Assembly (NCBI RefSeq): GCF_021018895.1
Contig: NC_079373.1
Location: 24,565,376-24,629,375 of the forward strand
DNA: 64,000 nucleotides
Source: Seriola aureovittata
Taxonomy: Eukaryota; Chordata; Actinopteri; Carangiformes; Carangidae
Direction of reading: 5' to 3'
Within the stretch, counting starts at the first letter, position 1. Each line of letters begins with the position of its first letter. The notes under the pieces are model-generated. The model made no database searches. It worked only from the letters and a program-made list of their open reading frames with translations, and was not told the DNA's origin. Shown in pieces: positions 35,652 through 51,100 of the stretch. The position numbers were made by a program, and so were the translations under genes.

Positions 35652-36960
35652 TTGTGCCTGGCAAAGACCTACTGACGACTTATCTGTGATGCTCTTGGTG
35701 CCCCTGAAACACACAGTGGGTGGACATCATACGAGGCACTGGGGTAGCTCAGGACATGGACATGGGTGATGTTGGTCTGTCCCTCCTTCCATGCCAAAAA
35801 ATATCAAGTACAGCTTTCCAGAGAAATCACAAAGTAGGGCACTTAGTCCCCTCTTCTGGAAATTTGACTCATCAAAATAAGGAAACAGTGAACTTATCAT
35901 CTCACAGGTGATCAATGACATTCAAGGTACGGCACCTTAAATGTGTGTTTCCTTGAATTTTGACAAGTTGGGACCTGTGCGTATGTTGCACAATGTCACT
36001 TTTTATGTGGGGCAAGTTAAAGATATTTTACAAACGAAAAGGAAAACAAACATAAATGAAGCATGGGAAACAAGTGGGCTATAAGTGTCTGCCTTTGTAT
36101 TATCACTAGATTTAGAGAATGAAGAGAGACTCAGTTGTTAGCGGTGAAGGTGATTTGTGTCTCCCATTTTCTCAGAAAAATCTCCTTATTTCTCTCACAG
36201 AATATAAATATAAAATAAGAAGAAGAAGAATAAATAATAAAACTTCTTCTGTTATCAAACCGAGATACTACATGTTGCTGTCCTTCAAGATTTCAAAACC
36301 AAGTTTCAATAAACTTCTAATCCCTTAAACTGAACAGTATCTTTTTTTTTTTTAATACCACAAAGGAACAATGTCTCTGATCAGCAGATGTATTCTTATA
36401 TTTTGGTAAAATTAAGAAATTTGTTGAGATGGAAAAAAGAAAATGTGAAATAAAGACAGTTTTCCATTACAAACAGATCATGTGAAGATGGCTAAATAGA
36501 CGCCTGACCCTGAAACTGAAACGTGATGGGGAGGTGGATGAGTGCACGACGTCTTCTGAGTCATACACTTTCATTGTGAGGTTTTAGCTCAGGTTGTCTC
36601 TCTTTAACTATTGTGCTTTGACCATGTTTTTAACTGCCTAGCCTTAACCTAAGACGCTACCGTGTACAACTTAACATTTAACAAGTTTTTCACACCCCAT
36701 ACAAAAGAAAAATAACAGCTCAATACTGTCATATAATCCAGTAAGCCGAGGAGCATGTAGGTTAATGTTCACATGAAAACATTCATTTTATGTAACACAG
36801 AGAAGGTGGTCCCAGAGTCTCTCAGCTGATTCTATCATTTGATTTCAGCCTTTATCATCACAACTTTGCCAGATGAAGGTCATGGAATCAATTAAATAAT
36901 CCAACAAGCACCAACACTGTCTCTTTGTTTAATAGTAACTTGTATTTCATGGTAGGTCAA

Positions 36961-37345
36961 TACTCTACCTGAGTTGAGTGACAGTATTAGGATGTAAAAG
37001 TACACTGGAAGTCACAAAGTTCAGCTGTATTATCAGCAAAATGTACTTTAAATATCAAAAGTAAAAGTATTCATGCAGAAATATGCCATATTATTAGATA
37101 GTGCTGTGTTGCAGCTGTGTATTCTACTGTTGTATCTGGTCCAGGTGCAGATAATTTTATCTACTTCTATACTGTTAGGTCGCTTAATTCATGCCTGTAT
37201 AAAATGATTGTCAGCAAAGTAAATATTACCCAATAAAAATTACAGTATTTTTTTTTTTTTTTAAGTAAAATGTAGCATAAAACGGAAATACACAATTAAA
37301 GTACAAATATTTCAAAATGTACTTATGTTAATGTACTGTCCAATT
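36961..37345 (+). repeat. Teleost repeat rich in AAAGTAC/AAGTAAAAGTA
   Basis: CAGCAAAATGTACTTTAAAT followed by ATCAAAAGTAAAAGTATTC and later AAATGTAGCATAAAACGGAAA matches the order of a very common fish repeat. It is non-coding, and the class is not certain. Confidence 0.65.
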
Positions 37346-38259
37346 GTTACTTTTGGTTTGGTCACATCTGATAAAACCCATATTCTTAAGAAGATATAGC
37401 CATACATAACTATACAACTAACTATACATAACTATATGCAACCACGTCCCCCAGAAATGACATTTTATGTACTGTCCAAGGGTTGTTATGTGGCTCATAA
37501 GTTATTGCAATGCTTCTTTAAATTGTATTGTTGTATATGCAGTATGCTGTACTTTCTTTATGATTAGTCTACTACACACTGTGGGTTAGTTTGCTGTCTT
37601 GTCCAGAGAGGAGCCAAGTCAATGAAATTGTTCCAGAGGCGACAGAACAATTATTTATCAAATCCAATTAAAATATTTACTGACATAATGGGTCTTTGTC
37701 TAATTAATATGTTTGAAATAAGCTGTTTTGACGACATATTAAAGGAATAATTCACATTTTTTCCTCTCTGATTTAGGGAAAAGGTTTCTGTCGCGTCTGA
37801 CCTGTATGTACATTTTTTTTTCACGCAATAAGCTCGTGGGTTGCGTGGTTGGATGACGCGCTGATGTCGACCTTGACCAAATTTTCTCTTTTTTTGTTTA
37901 TAGAGTTAAAAATGTAGAAACCGTGTGTTTAATGTTATGGAAATTTCGTGTGATAATAAAACGATTTAATTCCGAAATGAATAAATATGCAGTGAGGGAA
38001 ATGAGCGTTTATAAACAGAGGCACATTGCATCCATCCATGAGCCGGCCCCCTTCCTGTAGTAGTGGAGCGTACCAAGTAGAAACGGGTGGTAACAGAAAA
38101 TAAATACACAATTTTCACTATAAATATTAAACATGCCAAGAAGTCTAAAGTGCAGTGGTGTAAAGTAAATGTTTAATTTACATTAGGTGAGATATAGCGT
38201 GGATAAATAGTGAGGAACCGGTGTGATGTAGGTCCCTCGGAGGCGGAGCACCCCCCTCC

Positions 38260-38451
38260 CTCCTCCTCCTCAGCGTGCCGTCTTCTCGGGCTGATATCTA
38301 GAGGAGTCACCGAGCCGGAGTCAGCAGTACAACACCGGCAGGACTGGTCCTTATAGAAGCAAGTGAGAATGTCTGCCCCGTGCATGTGCTCTCACAATTT
38401 CATTCCTTGAGACGCGGCATTTCTGAAGAGGACGACTGTTATTCCGCACAG
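38260..38451 (+). other. slc6a15: SLC6A15 non-coding exon 1 (5' end approximate)
   Basis: A strong CGCACAG|GTGAGTG donor ends at 38451, 1.8 kb before the coding exon. The preceding sequence is locally GC-rich and CpG-containing, as expected for a promoter and first exon. The transcription start is unknown, so the left limit is a guess. A 13-codon upstream ORF (38369-38410) lies inside it. Confidence 0.6.
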
Positions 38452-38487
38452 GTGAGTGAGCAGCCTTATAATTCAAATATGGCATTT

Positions 38488-40272
<1,785 letters not shown>

Positions 40273-40486
40273 ACATTTGGTGATAATGAAGAAATAAACC
40301 ACTTCATCACTCCACCTCCACAAACTGTCTTTAAACCCCACGGGCCTTTGAACCCAGACACCATCCAACTTGGAGCTGTGTAAAGACAAAACGACAAAAA
40401 GTGACTTTTCACAGACGCCGGCCCTGCTCTTCCAGCCCCGCCAACCGAAAAGACTTTCCACCCTTCGCCCTTGATTGCTTTATCAA
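40273..40486 (+). other. slc6a15: SLC6A15 exon 2, 5' untranslated part
   Basis: Acceptor tctgtgccgcag| at 40272 precedes 214 nt of leader sequence before the ATG. It contains a minimal upstream ORF, ATG AAG AAA TAA, at 40286-40297. Confidence 0.75.
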
Positions 40487-40787
40487 ATGCCCAAAAACAG
40501 CAAGGCCGTCAAGAGAGAGCTTGACGACGATGTCACAGAGTCTGTCAAAGACCTGCTTTCCAACGAGGACGCCTGCGACGATTCCTTCAAGAAGAGCTCG
40601 CTGATCGTCAACAACCATGAAGGGGAAGGGAAAGAGTGCGACGTGGAGGAAGGGGGTTCGGACGGCGAGGAGGAGGAACGCCCGGCCTGGAACAGCAAGC
40701 TCCAGTACATCCTGGCCCAGGTTGGCTTCTCTGTAGGCCTGGGTAACGTCTGGAGGTTCCCCTACCTGTGTCAGAAGAACGGAGGGG
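40487..40787 (+). CDS. slc6a15: SLC6A15 coding exon 1 (residues 1-101, TM1)
   Basis: It ends at donor GGGGG|GTGAGT, phase 1. It holds the acidic cytosolic N-terminus and TM1 with the unwound GNVWRFPYL segment that contributes to sodium and substrate sites in SLC6 proteins. Confidence 0.97.
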
Positions 40788-43120
40788 GTGAGTTACTGAC
40801 CAGCGGTCCTCGTTTACACTTTCACTTTGCACATTTGAGCTGACAACCGCACACACAGCGAGACAATCACAAGAACTCTTTCCAGTGTTGGTGGTTAGCA
40901 TTTGCTAACCTGAAACAAGTCATAGCTAAAAAACTAAGAAATGTACAAGGAACAGAAAAATAATTCAAATAATCTGTTTCTAATCTGCATCAAGGACCAA
41001 TCCAGATTATTACACCTTGGATTTTATTTTAACATTTCATAGTTTGTTCAGTGCTACAACAAGGTCAAGCGGGGCGAGAAGAGGTAAGATGGTGAAACAG
41101 GTTAGCCAAGATTAGCCAAGTGATAGCTAAAAAAAAACCAACAAAAGTGATAGCAGCCGAGATGTCAGGAAATGGAGCTCATTGGACAGGGAGGCTACGG
41201 TAAGAGGAGTAGGTCAAAATTGTACAAGGTCTGTCTGAGCCCATGACAGCTCAAGTGTCTTCCCCCAACAGAAACACAGTGAAATGAGGGCAGCAACAAT
41301 GAAAATTAAAACTGCAGATGTAATCAACCAGAAGTGCCATTTGAAGAGAGCACAGCAAAGCAGCAGAATAGACTTCAGTTACAAAATTAATAACATTAAA
41401 ATGAACCTGCAGTAAACCAGCAAGTATTTCACCGTGCTGACACGCAGCCAGCTGTCAAACCGAGGATGATAATTCACATTAAAACAAATAACCAAAAGAA
41501 ATGCTTCAGGACGACTATACTTCTACTTTCTGAGGGTCTGTAAAGAAACCATCTATGTGATTTGCTTCTATGTCCTAACGGAGCCGTAGACCTGGACTTT
41601 GTCAGTGTATTTTTAATATGAATATTAACAACTGAGAGATCTTTGTAAACAGCTTCAATGATATTTAAGTCCCAGCTTCACAAAATGATCCTGCAGCTTT
41701 TATTATGACACCGTATTTACACTCTACAATGTGGGTACAAGATCCTGTCTCAACATCTATTCAGAATCAAAGCGTTTGCTAATGGAGTGTGAGAGTCAAT
41801 ATCATAGAGTTCTCAAAATAGACGCATTATTTATTCCTGTGTCTCTTGAATGAATTTCCATGTCAAAAACTGCTATGTTAAGAAATGTAGTTGTAAGGAA
41901 GAACAGCCACAAAGTCCAAATTCATCATCACACTCCTCATGATCACTCCTTAAGTACATATGTAGAATCAACATGTACCAAACAGAAACATGTACATGTA
42001 TATTTTCGTAAGTGCAGCACTTCCTGCTTGATTTTAAGAGCGAAGCAGAAGCAGAGTCCTTCCTATTTTGTAGTCGTCTGTCAAAACCAGACTGCTGAGT
42101 GACCTTCAGGGTCGACACGTGAGTCATGTGACCGTCTGTGTCTGTGCCGGTGAGCAGTCTGCAACATTTCACAAACATAAAAAAAACAGCTGAACGCAAC
42201 ATATAAGGTAATGACACTGCCGTCAACATGCAGGGAATCAGTCTGTGAGCAGCTCCGATGCTCTCGATGGTAGTGTAATAAGGTAATGGCAACGTTTAAC
42301 CCTGCTGCAATCAAAACCACATTTCCCAGAATGCCGTACGCTTACTACATAAGCCGCTCCCGATGAGGACCAACTGCAGGGTTTATACTTGGACCGTGTA
42401 CATGTTCGGGGAAAGTGATAAGGTGCTGCACTTCCCACCTGGAGATTATGTAAAGCCATTGACTGCCTGGAGAAAGCTGATTAAATGAAACCGTCTCAGA
42501 GACGTCGGCCAGACGGGATAGAAACCCTCAATCTGAGTCAGGTGTATTATCAGATACAGTGTCTCGATGGGCGTGACAAAACCACAACAACAATGGTTCC
42601 TCATCTAGTTCAGCGTCTCTAAAACACACAAGGAAAAGTCCCTAAAATTCAGCAGGTTGTTTAAAACCAATCTTTATAATATACTGTCTTTTAATGTTTC
42701 ATTATTACATACAGTATTATGTTATTATCAAGGTGTAATCACAAGTCTAGGGACATGCGTAGTATGTGCTATGCAGTGGGGCTGGACTATGTATGTATAC
42801 ATTATAATGATAAGATCATATTGTGATAGCATTTACACAAATGAGTGTTTCTTAACTAAATGAGTAATTAAATATCTACATATTTGAAGTGTTTTAAAGT
42901 GTAATACTGCAATAGGCTGCAGGACATTTAAATGAACATTCATTTGGTTATTTTATGTGTGAGTTTGCATAGATTTGCTACGTTGGTATCATGAAATATT
43001 ACAGCATTGTGTTACTGACTTCCAACCCTATCGCCCAGCACTAGTATGCAGCAAGGCCTTTGTTTATACATTGTGTGTTATGTAATCCCATCTGGGATGA
43101 CACACACACACACACACACA

Positions 43121-43161
<41 letters not shown>

Positions 43162-43718
43162 TAAGTAAAAAAAAAATCATATTCTTTCTTGTGAAAACTC
43201 CTCGTGACTAAAACTGAACAGAAACTTGTGTTGATCAGTAGAAATGAAAAACACGACGACAGCACTGATCTAATTATTAAATACTAATGTAGTAAATCTA
43301 GTTCACAGTAAGAAATCTAGGGGGGGCAACGTCAAAGAAATGAGTCCATTGATTTTCTAAGTTCGACGTGACATCACAGGGTAAACGTGGGCAGTAGGTG
43401 AGATAGTGATGGGGAGGAGGGAAGTGGACGGGGGATCTTTGGTGTGAGGTACAGAAAAGTTTTCGAGCTTGGAGTTTTATCATTCAGTTTGAGGGTGAGG
43501 ACTTGGTTTGAGGTTAAGGTAAATTAGGGTTGGGGTTAGGCAAGTTGTGATTATGTTTATGGTTGGAGTAAGTCTCCAGGAAATGAATGTAAGTCAATGT
43601 AATGACCTCTGAAGTGACGCAAACATGACCGTGTGTGTGTATCCATACAGTGAATCATGTTCTTACAAGTGTGTTCCTGTGCATCATTTGCATAAGATCC
43701 ATCTGTTAGTATCTGTTA

Positions 43719-43777
<59 letters not shown>

Positions 43778-43907
43778 GGCGTTTCAGCTCAAATCTTTTG
43801 ACCCTGCCATGTTTTCAGGTCTGTTTTAAACAGCTCTGGTCACCCTGCTACGTTTGACTGTAATTAGATTAAAATGTCAGATCTGAGGCTGAAGGGCTGG
43901 TCTGTGT

Positions 43908-43941
<34 letters not shown>

Positions 43942-46603
43942 CTGTGTGTGTCTGTGTGTGTGCGTGTGTCTGTGTGTGTGTGTGTTTGTGTGTGTGTAAG
44001 TGTATTTTTGATTGTGTGTGTGCTGTATCTTTTATCCACCCACAGCAGGAACATACTTTATGTGCATTATCTGTACGCACGTCTTTACCTTTAATCTCCT
44101 TACTGTTACTACTTACTGTTTCCTTTTATGGCAGTAAGAGAGTACAGAGGAGTCTTTGTGCTCCAAGTCTGCTGCAGTGCCTCTATAAAAATAAAAAAAA
44201 AACTTAAGCTACGTAAATTTGGTGATGTATGAATTTAGTGTTTTATCAGACCTTTGCAAAACTCAACAATATTCAGTTTACTGTCATAGATGAAAAAGTA
44301 AAACAACAATAAGCTGGAGCACAAGACAAAGTCTGTTATACACAGATTTCCACATTTGTACCGGAGTTTGAATTCTGAATAATTCGGTATTGTGACGCAA
44401 GATTGTGGACGTTTGTATTGCAGTTTCAGTTCCAGCATCTTTACACTAGGGATACCACGATCCAGTTTTTTGGCCGCCAATACTGATCATCTATGGGTGA
44501 GATCGGCCGATCCACGGACGATACCGATAATTCTTTGACATGCATTGCAGATGGCGTACATGTATCAGTCTCACTGTCTCACTTTCTGATTTGGTGGCCT
44601 GCCACGCACCGGCGCTGTGAGCACAGAGCTTCTCTCAGCCACAGATTAACCACAGGTGATCGGTTTTAAGATGATCGGTGACCAGACGCATTCATTTTGA
44701 TCTACCGCTCACGTAATTTTGATTAGCATGCTAACATGTTCAACTAAGATAGTAAATATTACAGCTATTGAACATCAGTTGTTGTGAGCATTTAGCAGTT
44801 AGCGTACTGATGTTAGCTTCTAGCTTAAAAGGACTGTACAGCCTCATAGATTTACTTGAGCTGTAGACGCTGAGTTTTCTTTGATCTTGTGTTTCGTACT
44901 TTAGTCTTTGTATTTGTGGTTTCCTCCCTGCTTGGTTCAAACTTTGCTCTGGTGTCATCTCAGGTCAAAAATAGAAGTGTTTCAATGTTGAAAACTGCGC
45001 CTTGCAGCTTGTGCACACCCATGTCATTTGCATGTACCTGAGCTTGAGTTTCAACCATTTTGGCAGCAATCCACGTCAAAACCTGCTCGGCCAAATATTT
45101 TCAGAGACAGAGATCGTACACTTCGATCACAGTGTGCCAGAAACCTCTGGGCATCGTCCTGTGTTTTGTCTCTCAGTTAATTACTCCTCCAGCTAATAAT
45201 AAAAAAAATCAACTCAAACAATACTTAAGGTAATTTTGATTAGATGATTAATCACATACCACATGCACGCAAGTCATCTTCACACCTTTGTCTGTGGCAC
45301 TGCCCAGACTGGATAAACAAGCGTTTTACCTTCAAACTACGAGTGAAGAGAAACTATTTTAAGATAAGATGCCATGCGCTCTTATCAGGCTTCTCAAAGT
45401 GCTGTCAAAGTGTTTGAATATCCAAAGGAGGCTGTTGAAGGTTTTAAAAAGACAATGGAGACAAGAGGAGGTTTTGATGCCGACTGATGTCAAAGCTTCT
45501 CCCCAGACTGAACTGTGTTCTCAGTGAACCAGAATTAGATGTTTTAATATTAGAAACCACTTCATATACTGTACATACACAAACATTCACACACTTAAAA
45601 CAACAGATAAACACACACACACATTCACTTCCTGTCTGTGACCACTCCCATCCAATCCAAACCTGGGAGGGACAGCAGGGACTCAGGAAAGGATCTGAAC
45701 GAACGTCCTGCCAGATGAAACAATAAACTCTGTTGAAACAGGGATGAAACTAATCCTAAAAACAATACACCCATGGTGGAAGTGTTCATGTTGTCATCAG
45801 TGACTCAGAGTAAACACTGTAGTATGTCGCCCTACCATGTTATCGTTTGATGTTTTGGTTTAGCCCATGAGAGGAAAGAAAGAGGGCACAAAGGGGGATT
45901 TAAAAAAAATAAAAAATCTTTGTTGATGAAGCATTGCATCTCTCTTGTTGGACCCAAAATATCACTTCAAAAAGTGTTTTCAAGAAAAGATTGTCTGGTT
46001 TCTTTCCACCAGTTTTGAAACTAGACACCATCTTACAATGGGATCGTGTTGACGTTCTGACTCTGAGCACTCATGGGTCAGACCACACCCATCTTCGAAC
46101 TCGGCCTTTGTTTTGATCTCATCTACACACATACGCCATCGCTGTGTCCCGAAAACCTTCAACACACGTTAGAACTTGAATCTCATGTGAGGAAAACAAA
46201 GAAAACCTACTATACTGCATGGAACATACTGTGTGTGTAATGTAACAGGAAAATAAAAGGCACATTATTCAAAAAATCTTGTGCCACTGAACACACCACT
46301 TCCTACCGTCATGTGACAGTGTTACTGCTCGTGTGCACCCTGACCATCACAAGAGAGGTGGCCCCTTCTGTATTTTACTCCACCACAATATTACAGCCTG
46401 TCTTAATGTTAGTCATTCACCCTGAAACCGTAATTCTATAGAGGGACGTCATCTTTGTAATGTGACCCACAGTAATTTAGCTAATTTCAGACTTCAGTAT
46501 CTTTGTCTGTTTCCTGAATTATTTGACTGCACCACACGCACCAAGGGGGGTGTATTAGGTGGGAGACAGAGCTGCAGCTCAGCAGATGTGTGTATAGTAA
46601 TTT

Positions 46604-46641
<38 letters not shown>

Positions 46642-48158
46642 GAGATAATGAGACAGTATCTGTCTCATTGAGGCTGCTGTGTGTTTTATGTATTTTTAGG
46701 CAAATGTGTCTCCAGCAGGGAGGCATTAGGCAGAAGTATAGTTAAAGTTTAAGTGTTTGTGTGTGTGTGAGAGAGAGTTTGTACACAGCACGTTGCAGTT
46801 AGAGAGAGAAAATAAAAAATAAACACCAGTTTGTTCCCATGTGCTTGCAGGCTTTTTTCAGGAACTGAAACGGTGTCACCTCACAGTTCTCTGATGACAC
46901 AGTTTCCCCTCCTTGCGTGCCCTTCGTCTAACTCGCTGTCTGTATTGTTTGCATTGGCAGGAGCGTACCTGGTGCCCTATCTCATCCTGCTGATATTGAT
47001 TGGCATCCCGCTGTTCTTCCTGGAGCTAGCCGTGGGACAGCGGATCCGCAGGGGCAGCATCGGGGTTTGGAACTACATCAGCCCTCGGCTGGGGGGCATC
47101 GGCTTTGCCAGCTGTGTGGTGAGTCAGACATCGGAGTCTGTATTAGTTCAACCAGTACACACAGTGTAGCAGTGGTATGAACATTAGTAGGTAATCATTA
47201 TGCTACAGTAATGAATGAAATAAAAGCAACAGTAAAAACATAAAATAAAGAGTTTTCTTACCTAAGATGATTTAATATTTCATTTTAAAACAAAACACAT
47301 GAAGGATTCTTTGGAACAAATACTGTATGTAAAAAAAACAAAAACAAATGTAACCTGAAAACAACCTTTGGCATCTCTGATGTCTCATAAACCTTTCTTG
47401 GGGAAAATGATCTGGTACAAAGAAAGTGATGTAGTTTCTGTTTCGAGCAGCAGCAACAGCTGTTTATTTGAAAAGAAATAACAACAGCTGCACAAGTACC
47501 TCTAAGAATAACTCAAAAAAGGTGCATGATCTGTCAAATTTCAACTTTAAAATTAGATTTCCATGTCTTTTTTTTTTTATTATAAAGCAGGTCTAGGTTC
47601 TATATTAATACTGTGAAAGTATCAAAGCCTCAGTCCACAGAGAAATGCACACAGCCTGTATTCAGAAACTGAGCCTTAAAACCAGCCGTCAGGACTTCTG
47701 GAACTTTGTGATGTCACAACAAAGCAGTCACCAAGCCCCGCCCACCTGGATCCACCATCCAACTTTGCAGGATTTGGTTTCTCTGAAATCTGCTATATTT
47801 TTATTAAATCACACAGAAAACACTCGGCCAATCACAAGAGAGAGTCAGAACCTCCTCTCTTCTGATTGGCCGAGTGTCGTGTTGTTACTAGAGCTCCAGA
47901 GAGAAGCCTGAGAGAGGAGATATAAAACTACATTCATGTGGTTTTTGGTTGTCAAAACTACAAATATATCTTCTTATGGATCAACACTTCAAAATAAAAC
48001 ACAGGGAAAGTGTAAAATATGGAGCTTTAAGTCACAAATTAACAAAACATAAGGAGAGCATCACTTTGTTACTCTTCAGCCAGAAATCTCTGGCTTGTCG
48101 CAACAACAGAAAAGTCAAGGTCATTTTTGATGCTGTTTATGATGATATGAGGACATAT

Positions 48159-48192
<34 letters not shown>

Positions 48193-51100
48193 TCTATGTT
48201 TTTGGTTTTGGGAGTCTGAAGTGAACTCGTGTCTTTTACCTGCAGGTGTGCTTCTTTGTGGCTCTCTACTACAATGTCATCATCAGCTGGAGTCTCTTCT
48301 ACTTCTCCCAGTCCTTCCAGCAACCTCTGCCGTGGAATGAGTGTCCGCTCGTCAAGAACAAGACCAGTACATGTAAGACCCAAGTGCTTGTTTGGTAAAA
48401 CACAGACATTGCGGCTAATTTTTAGTAAAGAGGTGCACAGCAAGACGGAGGTGTTAACTGCTACCGTTTTGTCCGTAGATGTGGAGCCAGAGTGCGAGAA
48501 GAGCTCGGCCACCACCTACTACTGGTACCGCGAGGCCCTGGACATCTCTAACAGCATCTCCGAGGGTGGAGGACTCAACTGGAAGATGACGGTGTGCCTG
48601 CTGGTTGCCTGGTTCATGGTTTGCCTCGCCATGATCAAGGGAATCCAGTCCTCTGGGAAGGTAAGGAAAACTTTTGTTAGCATTTTTAGTCTCCTCTGTA
48701 GTTTCTGCAGTCACCGCTTCAGGTCTCTACTGGCAAAATTAACTGGAGAAATGGGATTTTAACAAGGAAGGGAATTAGGCAGAAGAGGAGACGGTTGGTG
48801 GGAGCAAGAGAGGTGGAAAACAGAGGGAAACTACAGCTGCCTGGCAATCCTGGCAGCTTGGCCTTGATAAGAACATAAATATAACTCTTGTGCCCTTTGA
48901 AATGGGGAGCAGTGACAGAAACAAAAGGCCATTTCTTGCCAAGTGTTTTGAAAATCCTCTCATACATAATTAGTTCACTTTAAAGTAAAGGCTTACTGAG
49001 GGGAAACCGTATGGGTGCCTGGTCTGAAGACAGTGCTGGTGAGTGACTCCTGTAATGTGACTTGGCAATTTTTTTTTCTAATCATACAGTCTCAGATATG
49101 ATCCCGGGAGCTCATGTGATCTTGTGTGGGATTCCTGGCTCAGCTTACTTTAGCTTAGTCTAGCAAAGCTGACAGTAGCGTGACTAGCATCCGGAAGGAT
49201 TAGCCCACTGGCAAAAGGTTGGCATTTGCTTGCAAACTCACTCCCACTCCACATCTCCTTTTTTTTTTTATAAAGGTGATCTTTTATCATTCCACACTTT
49301 TCTCATATCACATGACGAGCATTAGCCGGTGCGCTTCCAAGGTCAAAGTCAAGCCTGTGCTAATTGGGAAAACTGGTTGCCCTTTTTTTTTTTTTTATAA
49401 CATTCCCAGAGTAAGCTTTGATGCAGGAGTTATTTGATTTTGGTATTATCCGCACTTCTGGTTACAACGGAGTGTGGGGTCAAAGTTAATACAGTATATT
49501 TCAGTTGCAATAGAATAAAATCTTGCAGGTTTGATCTTGAATGAGCTTAACTCAATGAAACAAGTCGTTGTAATGGAGCCAAAGTCATGGAGAATTAAAA
49601 CTCAACTCTACAGCTCCTTTGGGCTTTTTAGCATCTTATAGCTCATTATTTTGGTTTTACAGAACATTTTCTGTATAACTGAGTCTCAGCTGCATCTGTA
49701 GGCAACTGTTTCCAACACAGAAACTCTGACAAGCCAAATGTATGAAACAAAAAAACAAAAGAAAAGAAAAGCTCAGTTTTTCATTAGTACAAGAAACTTA
49801 CAAAACTCTTTTATGGTATAACGTTTTTAATGTTATTGTGACATATTTCCTTGTTATTACAAGTGTTTCTGCAAGGTGTTTTTTTTCCATTATAACAAAA
49901 CGTAGCCTACGTGATAAGTTGGTATGTTGTTATATGAAATATTACAATGAGGAAAAGATCCATCATTGCCTAATAATATTGCATATCATCCAGAAATTTA
50001 GATTTATTATCACAAGAAGTATTTTTGTCATGATGGCTGCAGTGCGTTGCCGTAGTTTTCTTGCCCACAACTGGTCAAAAAAGCTTTTTTGAATTAAAAT
50101 GTTTTAGGTGAAAACATTCAGCTTTGTAGGAAGTAACAGATTTGTATATACAACCCTATTATTAGACTGTAACTGCATTTTCTTGATGGTGTGGGGAAAT
50201 GTGGCTGTCACTAGCTTAATGAGTTTTACCACCTTAAATCCCTGGAGACATTGTCCTTAGCTCAGGTTTTATCCCAGCAGCTGTCCGCTGTACACTTGGG
50301 TCCTCTGAGCCCTCGTCTTTTGCACCTCAGATTCACCACAACAGCCACAGACAAAACAAGATGGATGCCCTCGACAACAGCGGCGCTTTAATCTCGGCCT
50401 CTGCCACGGTGATTTGCAGAGCCAGACAGTCTCATTTCCCCTGTGTGGCACATCCTGTTGCCTGGCAAGAAATGTCACTGATAACCACAATCATTGTCGC
50501 AGTCACTATCACGACTGCTTCTGTGTCAGGGGCGTCGCATTAGCATAAATGATGTTCAGGTCCTTCCACTGCCATCATGAAAATAAAATGATTTGCTAAA
50601 ATGAAGATTTTAATATATTTAGTTGTTTAGAAATAAATAAATACATTTAAAAAAGCTGAACAGAAACCGCACAAGCAACTGGTGAATTGAACAGTTGGAG
50701 CCAGATGGTCGTCCTCCAACTACCTGGTGTTTCTGGACGGCCTTTTGAGTTGGCCAGAGTAGAAATGTGTATGAACTTTCCCTCGAAGGGGCCAGCTCCA
50801 AGTGTCTTTGAAGTTTAATCGCCGCTGTGTGGTATAAAAGAATAATAATGCCCTCTCCACCCATGTTCACACAAAAGCCTTTTCCAAGGAATATCCCCAC
50901 CGCGATCTGCATTTCTGTCCCATTTGTGTGTATGTGTGGGTGGGTGGGCATGAAAGGGATCAGACTGTTTTGGTTGCCATGGTTATACGCGCTCTTTTGG
51001 CTTGGTTTGATTGTCAAGAGTGTGGCCAAAAAAAGGGGGGGGGGTGGGGGTTTTTGGCTTATAATGGGGGAGAGACGGGGTTTGTCAGTGATTGGATAAA

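Larger units (their letters stand above)
23522..38259. other. Intergenic region between divergent LRRIQ1 and SLC6A15
   Basis: No exon of a tetraspanin or any other recognisable gene was found on either strand. The contents I can name are the repeats listed at 26712, 29938, 31888, 33935, 34781, 35599 and 36961. The stretch 24480-25260 looks non-repetitive and may be regulatory. The rest is A/T-rich and unremarkable. Confidence 0.55.
40788..46960 (+). other. SLC6A15 intron 2
   Basis: A 6.2-kb intron, the largest of the gene. It holds four microsatellites, a hAT-like fragment at 44447 and the palindrome repeat at 44723. Nothing coding recognised. Confidence 0.6.

Noticed and set aside
43877..44207. 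VCVCVC/THTHTH reading frames
   Set aside because: These are translations of GT/CA microsatellites; the same applies at 6173-6235 and 38493-38593.
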